This document shows, in pieces, positions 8,658 to 15,648 of a stretch of 64,000 bases of DNA. The stretch comes from Yaniella flava. Its GTDB lineage: Bacteria > Actinomycetota > Actinomycetes > Actinomycetales > Micrococcaceae. The notes under the pieces are model-generated. The model was not told the origin of the DNA. It did no database searches and saw nothing but the letters and a program-made list of their open reading frames with translations. Position numbers and translations under genes: made by a program. Within the stretch, counting starts at the first letter, position 1. Each line of letters begins with the position of its first letter. The stretch lies in the NCBI RefSeq assembly GCF_039529295.1, contig NZ_BAAAMN010000007.1, positions 1-64,000 of the forward strand, in the 5' to 3' direction.

Positions 8658-10377
8658 GCCCCACCTGCGATGCCACGATTTGTTGGTAGACGGTACTCGA
8701 GTCGAGCAGTTCGTCGTGGGTCCCAGCGTCGACGATGCGCCCGCGTTCCAGCACCAGAATGTGGTCGGCGTCTTTGATGGTGGCCACGCGTTGGGCCACG
8801 ATCAACAGGGTCGCCTCGGTCAGTTGTCCGGCCAGTGCACGGCGTAGCTCAGCATCCGTGGTGGCATCCAGCGCGGAGAACGAATCGTCGAACAGGTAGA
8901 TCTTGGGTTGGGCAGCCAGCGTCCGCCCGATGGCCAGGCGTTGACGTTGCCCGCCCGACACATCGGTGCCGCCCTGCGCGATGGACGAGTCCAGGCCGGT
9001 CGCTTCATCGGAGGTTCGCACCGCCACGAAGTCTTTCGCCTGTGCGGTCTCTAGGGCCCGCCACACCTCGTCATCGGAGGCACCCGGTGCACCAAAGCGC
9101 ACATTGGACGCCACGGTACCCGAAAACAGGTAGGCCTTTTGTGGCACCATGCCCACGATATTCGACAGGGCCTCGCGACTGTAATCCCGCACATCGACGC
9201 CGTCGATGGTGATGGTCCCGCTGCTGGTATCGATGAGCCGCGGGATGAGGTTCAGCAAAGTGGTTTTGCCCGACCCCGTCGAACCGATGATGCCGATGGT
9301 CTGACCCGGCGTCGCGCGGAAACTGATGTCTTCCAGTACGGGAGCTTCGGCTCCCGGATAGGAAAAGCTCACGGTGTCGAAGGTCAGGTGACCGGTGGCC
9401 TGTGTTGCGTCAACGGTGCCTTCGGCCAGTTCTGGTTCGGTGGCCAGTACCTCGTTGATGCGCTTGGCCGAGACCATGGCGCGGGGAACCATCAAGAAGA
9501 TCATGGTGGCCATCATGACGGCCATGAGAATTTGTAACAGGTACTGCATGAAGGCGGTCAACGAACCGACCGCGACCAGTCCGGCATCGACACGGAGTCC
9601 ACCGAACCACAACACCGCAGCCGTGGCGATATGCAGCACCAGCGAAATGAGTGGGAACAGCAGGACGAAAATTTTGCCGACGCCCACCGCGAGGTCGGTC
9701 AGGCGATGGTTTGCCGTGGTGAAGCGCTGGGTTTCATAGTCCTCGCGCACAAACGCTCGGACCACGCGCATGCCGGTGATCTGCTCGCGCAGAGTGTGGT
9801 TGACGTCGTCGATGGCTTCTTGCATCTTGCGGAACAGCGGCATCATGCGCCAACCCGCGATCACCATGATGACGACAATCACCGGGACGGCGGCCCACAC
9901 CAGCCAGGAGAGTCCGGCGTCTTCGCGCAGCGCCATCACGACCCCGCCGACGGCCATGATGGGTGCCATGACCAGCATGCTCATCGCCATCAACGTCACC
10001 ATTTGGAGTTGTTGTACGTCGTTAGTGGCGCGGGTGATGAGCGTTGCCGGCCCGAACTGTGACATTTGGTGCGTGGAGAACTGAGAGACGCGCCGGAAGA
10101 TCGCGGCGCGTAGGTCTCGACCGATCGACATGGCCGCTCGTGCTGCGAACCATACCGATGAGATAGCGGCTGCCAGCTGCACGAAGGCGACGGCGAGCAT
10201 GATGCCGCCCAGCCGCCAGATGATCCCGGTGTCGCCGGTGGCAATCCCGTCATCAATAATTTGGGCGTTGAGGGCAGGCAGAAAGAGGATCGCACCGATA
10301 GTAACTAGTTGCAGGACGATCACAGCCAGGACTTGGCCGCTATAAGGACGCGCGAAACGCGCCAGAAGTTTGAGCAC
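8650..10377 (-). CDS. Heterodimeric ABC exporter half-transporter (degenerate ATP site)
   Basis: A 575-residue partner of the previous gene and first gene of the run. Its TM domain is followed by an ATPase with Walker A GSTGSGKTTLL, a canonical signature VSGGQRQRLAIGR, and Walker B IYLFDDSFSALD. The second acidic residue is Asp rather than Glu, and the switch region reads VAQRVATI with Gln where the catalytic His is normal. Both changes are hallmarks of the non-hydrolysing site in heterodimeric exporters. Translation starts at a GTG (10377) with TAGGAG a few bases upstream. The likely operon is this gene, the partner, CPBP, MATE, and the membrane proteins. Confidence 0.92.
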   Translation of the reverse strand: MLKLLARFARPYSGQVLAVIVLQLVTIGAILFLPALNAQIIDDGIATGDTGIIWRLGGIMLAVAFVQLAAAISSVWFAARAAMSIGRDLRAAIFRRVSQFSTHQMSQFGPATLITRATNDVQQLQMVTLMAMSMLVMAPIMAVGGVVMALREDAGLSWLVWAAVPVIVVIMVIAGWRMMPLFRKMQEAIDDVNHTLREQITGMRVVRAFVREDYETQRFTTANHRLTDLAVGVGKIFVLLFPLISLVLHIATAAVLWFGGLRVDAGLVAVGSLTAFMQYLLQILMAVMMATMIFLMVPRAMVSAKRINEVLATEPELAEGTVDATQATGHLTFDTVSFSYPGAEAPVLEDISFRATPGQTIGIIGSTGSGKTTLLNLIPRLIDTSSGTITIDGVDVRDYSREALSNIVGMVPQKAYLFSGTVASNVRFGAPGASDDEVWRALETAQAKDFVAVRTSDEATGLDSSIAQGGTDVSGGQRQRLAIGRTLAAQPKIYLFDDSFSALDATTDAELRRALAGQLTEATLLIVAQRVATIKDADHILVLERGRIVDAGTHDELLDSSTVYQQIVASQVGHG

Positions 10378-10412
10378 GGTGCTCCTACCGGGGTCTCACG
10401 TGTTCCCCTCGG

Positions 10413-11372
10413 TTAGGGGATTTCGACCGTGGACCATTCGTAAACGTTTTTATTGCGCATCGATACCAGATCGATCGCGTGGCGCTGCAGCTGTTGTTCT
10501 GCCGCGGTTTGCGGCTGCCAGCTTGGCACCGGTTCGGCCTTGCCGTCGCCTGCAACCACCATGATCGCAATGGACTGAGCTACCGGATGGAGATCGCGCT
10601 GTTCTGGTTTCCCCGACCAGGCACGGACCACCAGGTAGATGGAACGTTCGGTCGTGTGCACCACGCGAGCTTCGATCTCTACAATATCGCCCACGTAGAC
10701 GCCGTGGTAAAACTGCACGCCACCGGCAAAAACCGCGACGGTGGGTTTTCCCGCCCATCGTGACGCGCACACGTAGGCTGCCTCGTCGAGCCAGTTCATC
10801 AATGAACCGCCCTGCAGACGAAATCCCGGCGTCACCTCGGCGGCGTGGGCAATAAAGCACAACAGCACGACCTCGGCGTTGGTTTCATCCGGATCAGGGA
10901 ACAACACCTGGCCCAACGCGTCTTCACCGCGAGCATGTTCCAGCGCGCGAGCCGCGGCAACTTCACGACGACGATGCCCTGCGTCGGTGCGTGGCTCCCA
11001 CTGCTTGATTTCCTTGGTCTCACCCTTGGTATCCACAGCCTCGTAGACCATGACCACCCACGTCGCCACGGTGGGCTCGCCGTCATCGTTCAAGACATCC
11101 GGCAACGCCAACCGGCCCTGCACATGAATCTGCGAGCCCTCGGTATAGATCAACCTGGCCTGCGCCGTAATCTGGGAGTCAACCGGGACCGGATGACCGA
11201 AGCGCATATTGCCAATATAGGTTGCCACCACATTGGACCCGGCCCAGGTGGCCGCGGCGGCATAGCCTGCCTTATCCAACCAGCTCATCACCGTACCGGC
11301 ATCCACGTAGCCCGAAGGGTGATCATACGCTTCAGCCCGGAAGTGTAGGGTAATAGAACTTCGCGAGCGCAT
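10413..11372 (-). CDS. Acyl-CoA thioesterase, two hotdog domains
   Basis: About 319 residues with two tandem hotdog folds of the acyl-CoA hydrolase type. The first has YVDAGTVMSWLDKAGYAAAATWAG and a strand pair ending HVQGRLALPD; the second has FRLQGGSLMNWLDEAAYVCASRWAGKPTVAVFAGGVQFYHGVYVGDIVEIEARV. These enzymes hydrolyse acyl-CoA to acid and CoA. I chose ATG 11372 (MRSRSSITLHF): a TAGTTT box lies 7 bases upstream, and the alternative upstream codons add a non-conserved leader. It is divergent from the HEAT-repeat gene at 11415, only 42 bases between starts. Confidence 0.88.
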   Translation of the reverse strand: MRSRSSITLHFRAEAYDHPSGYVDAGTVMSWLDKAGYAAAATWAGSNVVATYIGNMRFGHPVPVDSQITAQARLIYTEGSQIHVQGRLALPDVLNDDGEPTVATWVVMVYEAVDTKGETKEIKQWEPRTDAGHRRREVAAARALEHARGEDALGQVLFPDPDETNAEVVLLCFIAHAAEVTPGFRLQGGSLMNWLDEAAYVCASRWAGKPTVAVFAGGVQFYHGVYVGDIVEIEARVVHTTERSIYLVVRAWSGKPEQRDLHPVAQSIAIMVVAGDGKAEPVPSWQPQTAAEQQLQRHAIDLVSMRNKNVYEWSTVEIP

Positions 11373-11379
11373 ACGTCCT

Positions 11380-11385
11380 AAACTA
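11380..11385 (-). promoter_or_regulatory. -10 box of the thioesterase gene (leaderless geometry)
   Basis: Read on the minus strand: TAGTTT, 7 bases, then the ATG at 11372. Transcription would start at or within a base of the start codon. Confidence 0.5.
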
Positions 11386-11414
11386 CCACCTGTTGTTGGG
11401 TGCACAATAGAGAC

Positions 11415-11996
11415 ATGTCCTTTTCTTCACACTCTTCGCCCAATACTCCAGACCACTTCGCCAAACCCGTGACCACCAGAATCGCGACCGCCGTTGAAAC
11501 ACTCGGGTACACCACGCTCGTCGACTGGGCCATGAGGCTACTCTCCGGTGACGCTGCGCCCGGCGACGAGACCGATCCCGACATCAAACTGCTCGGTGGG
11601 ATGGACGCCATCGAACCCTATATGGCTCGGGTCTGGGCAGGCCAAGCACTCTTGCATGCGTGGCATCACACGGCCGCTCCCGCCGTCCAGGCTGCTCTGC
11701 ACGACGAGGACTGGCAGGTTCGTGAAATCGCTGCCCAACTCGTCAAGCATCACAAGCTCGAGTTGGTTCCCGACGTCGTCGAGCTGTTGGCCGATGATGC
11801 CTATCCTCACGTACGCGTCGCGGCGGCCGAGGCACTCGGCGCCACGGCCACCCCACAACACGATCAGGCCATTGACCGGCTCCAACGATTGGTCGTCGAT
11901 CCCAACAGCGTCCTGGCTGCAGCAGCCGAAGATGCACTCGGTGAGATTGCGAAACGCCACAACCGTCCCGATTTAGCCGTCGCTTCGCGTTACTGA
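11415..11996 (+). CDS. HEAT-repeat protein, unknown function
   Basis: A 193-residue soluble helical protein starting MSFSSHSSPNTPDHF. After an N-terminal helical segment come HEAT-like repeats, clearest at HDEDWQVREIAAQLVKHHKLELVPDVVELLADDAYPHVRVAAAEALG and the next copy to DPNSVLAAAAEDALGEIAKRH. Such repeats usually mediate protein binding. ATG 11415 is favoured: no ribosome site is seen, and CACAAT lies 6 bases before it as a possible leaderless -10. The 3' end overlaps the permease gene at 11990 by 7 bases, tail to tail. Confidence 0.75.
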   Translation: MSFSSHSSPNTPDHFAKPVTTRIATAVETLGYTTLVDWAMRLLSGDAAPGDETDPDIKLLGGMDAIEPYMARVWAGQALLHAWHHTAAPAVQAALHDEDWQVREIAAQLVKHHKLELVPDVVELLADDAYPHVRVAAAEALGATATPQHDQAIDRLQRLVVDPNSVLAAAAEDALGEIAKRHNRPDLAVASRY

Positions 11997-13336
11997 ACCT
12001 CCGTTTTCTCTGCAAGTTCCTCAACCGTCTCGGGTGGATCTGCCCGAAAACCGCGTGTGAGGACCGCCAGGATGATCACTCCGATCACCAACCAGCTGGT
12101 ACCCAACGTGATTGCATGGATGTCCAACTGCGTGAGCAGCATGAGCACAACAATGACACCTACCAACGGAGCAACAACCCAAGCAAGTGCGTTGAGATAC
12201 TCACCTGCACGACGTCGTTGTGACCAATAGACCAACACTGCAACATTGACCATGGCAAATGAGATAAAGGCACCGAAGTTAATGAAGGAAGTAGAAGTGG
12301 CGACGTCCATGGCCAATGCGATCAATCCGACCACCCCGATAGCGACAATCGCGATTACCGGGGTAGCAAATCTCGGTGCCAGTTTAGCAAAAATCTTCGG
12401 CATGACACGGTCGCGGCCCATCGCATACAGCAGTCGTGATCCGGCCGTCTGAGCGGCAATACCTGAGGTGAATTGTGCGATCACAAGTGCGGCAATGAAT
12501 ACTGCCGCAAACGCGGCTCCCCCTATGCGAGTCGCAATCTCAAAACCTGCCGTGTCGACGTTCGAAAATACTCCACCCGGATGCACCAGCTGTACCGCAT
12601 AGGAGACGGCGACGAAAATACCGCCTCCAATCAATGCGATCAGCATGATAGCTTTTGGAACAGTCTTTCGAGGTTCAACTGTTTCTTCCGACATCGTGGT
12701 GACTGCATCGAAGCCAAGAAACGCGTAAGCAGCCACAGCAGCGCCCGCCACCACAGGCGTAAATTCGCCGGCTTCACCAAGAAACGGTGCCACAGAAAAG
12801 ACCCCGGGTAGGCCATCTTCGCTCGTCACTGCTACCACGGAAAATAGTACGAACAATGCCAGCACAAGTGCCTGAAAGGTCATCAGGACGACGTTGACTT
12901 TATCGGCCACTCGCACGCCAATCACGTTGACTGTTGTTGTAATAACAATGAAAATAATGATCCAGATAGCAAGGGGGATCGCGGGGAACTGGGCCTGAAG
13001 ATACGAGCCACCAATTAGCCAGATAACCATCGGCAGAAACAGGTAATCCAGCAGAGTCATCCAACCCACCAAGAAACCGGGCTTGGCGCCCATAGTTGAG
13101 CGAACATACGTATAAGCCGAGCCCGATACCGGGTATACGCTCGCCATTCGAGCGTAGGAATGTGCAGTGAAAAGCATAGCGGCGGTAGCCAAAGCATAGG
13201 CTCCGGCAGATGCTCCAGAGGTGGTCGAGGCAATGACCCCGAACGTACCGATCACAATCAGCGGCGTCATATACGCCAGGCCGAAAATGACCAGTGATCT
13301 GAGATTCAGCGAGCGAATCAGTGTTTGCTGTGGCAT
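11990..13336 (-). CDS. APC-family amino acid/amine permease
   Basis: About 448 residues and 12 TM segments of the amino acid-polyamine-organocation superfamily. Family features are the unwound first helix (VIGTFGVIASTTSGASAG), SVYPVSGSAYTYVRS, and FLGFDAVTTMSEETVEPRKTVPKA. I chose ATG 13336, one base after the nitrilase stop, with GGGAAAT as a weak ribosome site. An in-frame ATG at 13348 would overlap the nitrilase gene. Coupling to the nitrilase and the divergent GntR regulator suggest it imports the amide, nitrile or amine handled by that enzyme. Substrate is inferred only from context. Confidence 0.85.
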   Translation of the reverse strand: MPQQTLIRSLNLRSLVIFGLAYMTPLIVIGTFGVIASTTSGASAGAYALATAAMLFTAHSYARMASVYPVSGSAYTYVRSTMGAKPGFLVGWMTLLDYLFLPMVIWLIGGSYLQAQFPAIPLAIWIIIFIVITTTVNVIGVRVADKVNVVLMTFQALVLALFVLFSVVAVTSEDGLPGVFSVAPFLGEAGEFTPVVAGAAVAAYAFLGFDAVTTMSEETVEPRKTVPKAIMLIALIGGGIFVAVSYAVQLVHPGGVFSNVDTAGFEIATRIGGAAFAAVFIAALVIAQFTSGIAAQTAGSRLLYAMGRDRVMPKIFAKLAPRFATPVIAIVAIGVVGLIALAMDVATSTSFINFGAFISFAMVNVAVLVYWSQRRRAGEYLNALAWVVAPLVGVIVVLMLLTQLDIHAITLGTSWLVIGVIILAVLTRGFRADPPETVEELAEKTEVQ

Positions 13337-13337
13337 G

Positions 13338-14204
13338 TTATTTCCCATCTGTGTGTGGTCGGAATGTATCAGGGCTCAGGCGGCCCTGATACATCGGGAG
13401 TTCGATATCTTTCGCTCCGCCATCTAACTGGTGCCACAAGCGGTTTGTGCCGCGGGTGCCAACTTGACGTATCCGGGCAAGTCGATTCGTGTCGACAGTA
13501 ACGGCCAACGTGTCCTCGTCGTCACCCAGCTCACCTAGCACATACCCTTCCGGGTCCACCGCGATAGTCCGGCCTCGGCCCACCGGCCCCGCGCAGTTAA
13601 CTGAGAGCATGTAGTTTTGGTTGACAATTGCGTTCGCTTTGGCCAAGACAAGCTCTTGTTCGCGATCCGGACTAGTCGTTTTGACGATATTGAGCACGAA
13701 CTCGGCGCCAAGCCAGCCGAGGTGACGGGAGTGCTCTGGGAACCAAGCGTCGTAGCAGTTTGATAGACCTGCGCGTCCAAACTCAGTTTCAGCGGTGACA
13801 AATTCTGTCCCGTATTCATGCGGTTCAAATGGCCGCCAAGGAAACATCTTGCGATAGTGCGCGACCAGCTCGCCTTGCGGGCCGAACAGCAACTGGGTGT
13901 TGTAGAACTCGCCATCCGCGATTTCGCCGATCGACCCTGGGCATACACATCTGCGATGACGTTTGGCGATCTCGCCAACTGATCTCACAAGCGCTGAATC
14001 GAGTGTCACTGCCTTCGCTCGTTCAGCATCCTCACGCTGGTTTTCAGGTAGGTGTTCCGTTCCATGCAAATGCAATTCGGGATACACCAGCATGTCCACT
14101 TCTGGATACTTTTCTAATGTCTCGCGGACATCTCCAGCAAAGGCTTCAACCGGAGCATCCGCAAAAATTGGCTTACGTTGTGCCAAGGCCACGGTAAAAG
14201 GCAT
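13338..14204 (-). CDS. Carbon-nitrogen hydrolase (nitrilase/amidase superfamily)
   Basis: A 288-residue enzyme of the nitrilase superfamily that cleaves non-peptide C-N bonds. The Glu-Lys-Cys triad is visible: Glu43 in YPELHLHG, Lys119 in HYRKMFPWRPFEP, Cys150 in LSNCYDAWFPE. The CYD..FPE form is more typical of amidases or carbamoylases than of true nitrilases. The start ATG 14204 has GAGAGG upstream. It is followed directly by the APC permease and lies opposite the GntR gene; palindromes between them (14221-14258) are candidate operators. The cluster reads as an inducible uptake-and-hydrolysis unit for a small amide-type nitrogen source. Confidence 0.87.
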   Translation of the reverse strand: MPFTVALAQRKPIFADAPVEAFAGDVRETLEKYPEVDMLVYPELHLHGTEHLPENQREDAERAKAVTLDSALVRSVGEIAKRHRRCVCPGSIGEIADGEFYNTQLLFGPQGELVAHYRKMFPWRPFEPHEYGTEFVTAETEFGRAGLSNCYDAWFPEHSRHLGWLGAEFVLNIVKTTSPDREQELVLAKANAIVNQNYMLSVNCAGPVGRGRTIAVDPEGYVLGELGDDEDTLAVTVDTNRLARIRQVGTRGTNRLWHQLDGGAKDIELPMYQGRLSPDTFRPHTDGK

Positions 14205-14220
14205 AGCAACAAAAACCTCT

Positions 14221-14258
14221 CGTTTCGAAACGAAATTTTAAACTGTTCATTTTGAACA
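14221..14258. promoter_or_regulatory. Two palindromes between nitrilase and GntR genes (candidate operators)
   Basis: CGTTTCGAAACG (14221-14232) is a perfect 12-base palindrome. TGTTCA-TTT-TGAACA (14244-14258) is a perfect inverted repeat with 6-base arms. Both lie in the 113-base divergent promoter region of an FCD-type GntR regulator and its probable target operon. Confidence 0.6.
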
Positions 14259-14305
14259 ATATAAGGTAGCTCACAAGATATAGTCAACATGCGCCTCGAA
14301 CTCGC

Positions 14306-14311
14306 TAGACT
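14306..14311 (+). promoter_or_regulatory. -10 box of the GntR gene (leaderless geometry)
   Basis: TAGACT, 6 bases, then ATG at 14318. No Shine-Dalgarno sequence is present between them. Confidence 0.55.
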
Positions 14312-14317
14312 CATGTC

Positions 14318-15070
14318 ATGTCTGACGCACGCCCCACGTACCCCTCGATATCAGAAGTTCTCCACGCGTCGCCGGGCGCTAAAGCACTCACCAGACTCTC
14401 AGCCGTCGACACCGTTAGGGCGAGAATCCGCCTTTCAATTGAGTCCGGCCTCCTATCCCCGGGGACAAAATTGCCGCATCTCGAAGATATAGCCGTCGGC
14501 CTCGAAGTCTCGAAAGCAACCGCACGACGAGCGCTAGAACAACTCGTTGAGGAAGACGTACTAGTTCGCAAAAGGGGACGATACGGAGGAACATTTGTTG
14601 CTGAAAACCTTCCAGAAGAGACCGGCGACGCTACAGCCGCCTATCACTCAGCAGCCTCCGCCATCCGGCTCTTGATCGATCAACGCTCGCTCATGGAATC
14701 GACCATCATGCTCGCAGCCGCCCAGCATGCCAGCGAAGCAGACTGCCACAAACTCGAGCAACTAACCAAACAATCTGAAAGATCACGAACTTGGTACGAG
14801 CATCATGCGTACGACGTGAAGTTCCACAGACATTGCGCGAACATGTCCCAATTACAAGAAACTGATGCTTATCTAAAGACCTACCACAGTCTCCACAAAT
14901 ACTTCGTGCCGTATCCGATGGAGAAAATTCAGCCCCGACTGGACGAGCACCGCGAGCTCATCGAAGCCTTCCGCACAAACGATTCTCTCAAAGCAGTAGA
15001 AATCACCCAAGCTCACGTAGGGGTCCTGCGCGAAGAAATGTTTATCGGTCTAACAAAGCCCCAAGAGTAG
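14318..15070 (+). CDS. GntR-family regulator, FadR/FCD type
   Basis: A 250-residue regulator. The winged HTH is at about 30-100 (RIRLSIESGLLSPGTKLPHLEDIAVGLEVSKATARRALEQLVEEDVLVRKRG). A helical FCD ligand domain follows, with conserved metal/ligand residues in DVKFHRHCA and the C-terminal LDEHRELIEAFRTND and EITQAHV. FCD members usually bind small carboxylates and repress neighbours. It is transcribed away from the nitrilase/permease pair and probably controls it through the palindromes between them. Its start appears leaderless. Confidence 0.88.
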   Translation: MSDARPTYPSISEVLHASPGAKALTRLSAVDTVRARIRLSIESGLLSPGTKLPHLEDIAVGLEVSKATARRALEQLVEEDVLVRKRGRYGGTFVAENLPEETGDATAAYHSAASAIRLLIDQRSLMESTIMLAAAQHASEADCHKLEQLTKQSERSRTWYEHHAYDVKFHRHCANMSQLQETDAYLKTYHSLHKYFVPYPMEKIQPRLDEHRELIEAFRTNDSLKAVEITQAHVGVLREEMFIGLTKPQE

Positions 15071-15423
15071 CGTTCGATTACCCGAGAGTCAGCCGCACCG
15101 CCATCGGCGACATCACCAAATGCCACATCGCACTAAATCAAGAACCCAGACCCCAAGCTCCTCTCCGGCTCAATAACCTCACACCCTGCAGCCCGCTAAT
15201 ACTGATGCAGTCCTGGCCCGGTTGCATTTGCCTGAGCCGATCAAAGGCTCGTCGGGGCGGGATTCCTAACCGGGTGCAATAACTCCAGAGTTCTCCTGCG
15301 CTGACCTGGACGGTGTTCCGGCCAGCACTTTTGCTGTTGGAACGCTCGTGAACCAATATTTTCCTCGAAAAACCGAGCGCATTCTCTGGGTTTTTGGGTG
15401 TTCTGCAACCGTGTCGCGTGGGG
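15071..15423. other. Long gap after the GntR gene, no credible gene
   Basis: About 350 bases without a convincing coding frame. Open minus-strand frames here are Arg/Cys-rich, match no family I know, and run through the promoter elements further right. It may hold remnants of decayed sequence. Confidence 0.5.
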
Positions 15424-15460
15424 TGTGGAAAAGTCTGAACACGCCATACGGTTATCCACA
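15424..15460. promoter_or_regulatory. Inverted pair of DnaA boxes upstream of DUF222/HNH gene 1
   Basis: TGTGGAAAA (15424-15432, reverse complement TTTTCCACA) and TTATCCACA (15452-15460) match the DnaA-box consensus TTWTNCACA in opposite orientations, 28 bases start to start. The same pair, with spacing 29, lies before the second DUF222/HNH gene (59953-59990). Real DnaA binding is inferred from sequence only. Confidence 0.6.
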
Positions 15461-15504
15461 AAACACACGACACACCAAGCACGAATAATCACCACATGAT
15501 ACAC

Positions 15505-15520
15505 AACATTATGTAATGTT
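15505..15520. repeat. 16-base palindrome in the DUF222/HNH gene 1 promoter region
   Basis: AACATTA-TG-TAATGTT is a perfect inverted repeat in an AT-rich stretch between the DnaA boxes and the promoter. I see no matching copy before the second paralogue. Confidence 0.6.
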
Positions 15521-15558
15521 AAACTCCCTTAAATCGTCCAACAAAACACACCAAACTA

Positions 15559-15588
15559 TTGCCAAATAATAGGCCCGACAGGTAGAAT
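15559..15588 (+). promoter_or_regulatory. Promoter of DUF222/HNH gene 1
   Basis: -35 TTGCCA (15559-15564), 18 bases, -10 TAGAAT (15583-15588). The second paralogue has the same two hexamers with 17-base spacing, which strongly supports the assignment. The transcript would have a leader of roughly 50 bases containing GAGAGGAG before the GTG start. Confidence 0.75.
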
Positions 15589-15648
15589 AGAAACCATCAC
15601 CACCGGCTATTGAACACCCACCGCTTGCTCGGTTGAGAGGAGTTTGTT

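Noticed and set aside
15138..15482. Minus-strand open frames of 87-114 codons in the gap before HNH copy 1
   Set aside because: Basic, Cys-rich, no homology I recognise, and they overlap the DnaA boxes; more likely chance.
15424..15520. Chromosomal origin of replication
   Set aside because: Two DnaA boxes and an AT-rich stretch are not enough; dnaA, dnaN and gyrase genes are absent and the same arrangement occurs at a second locus.
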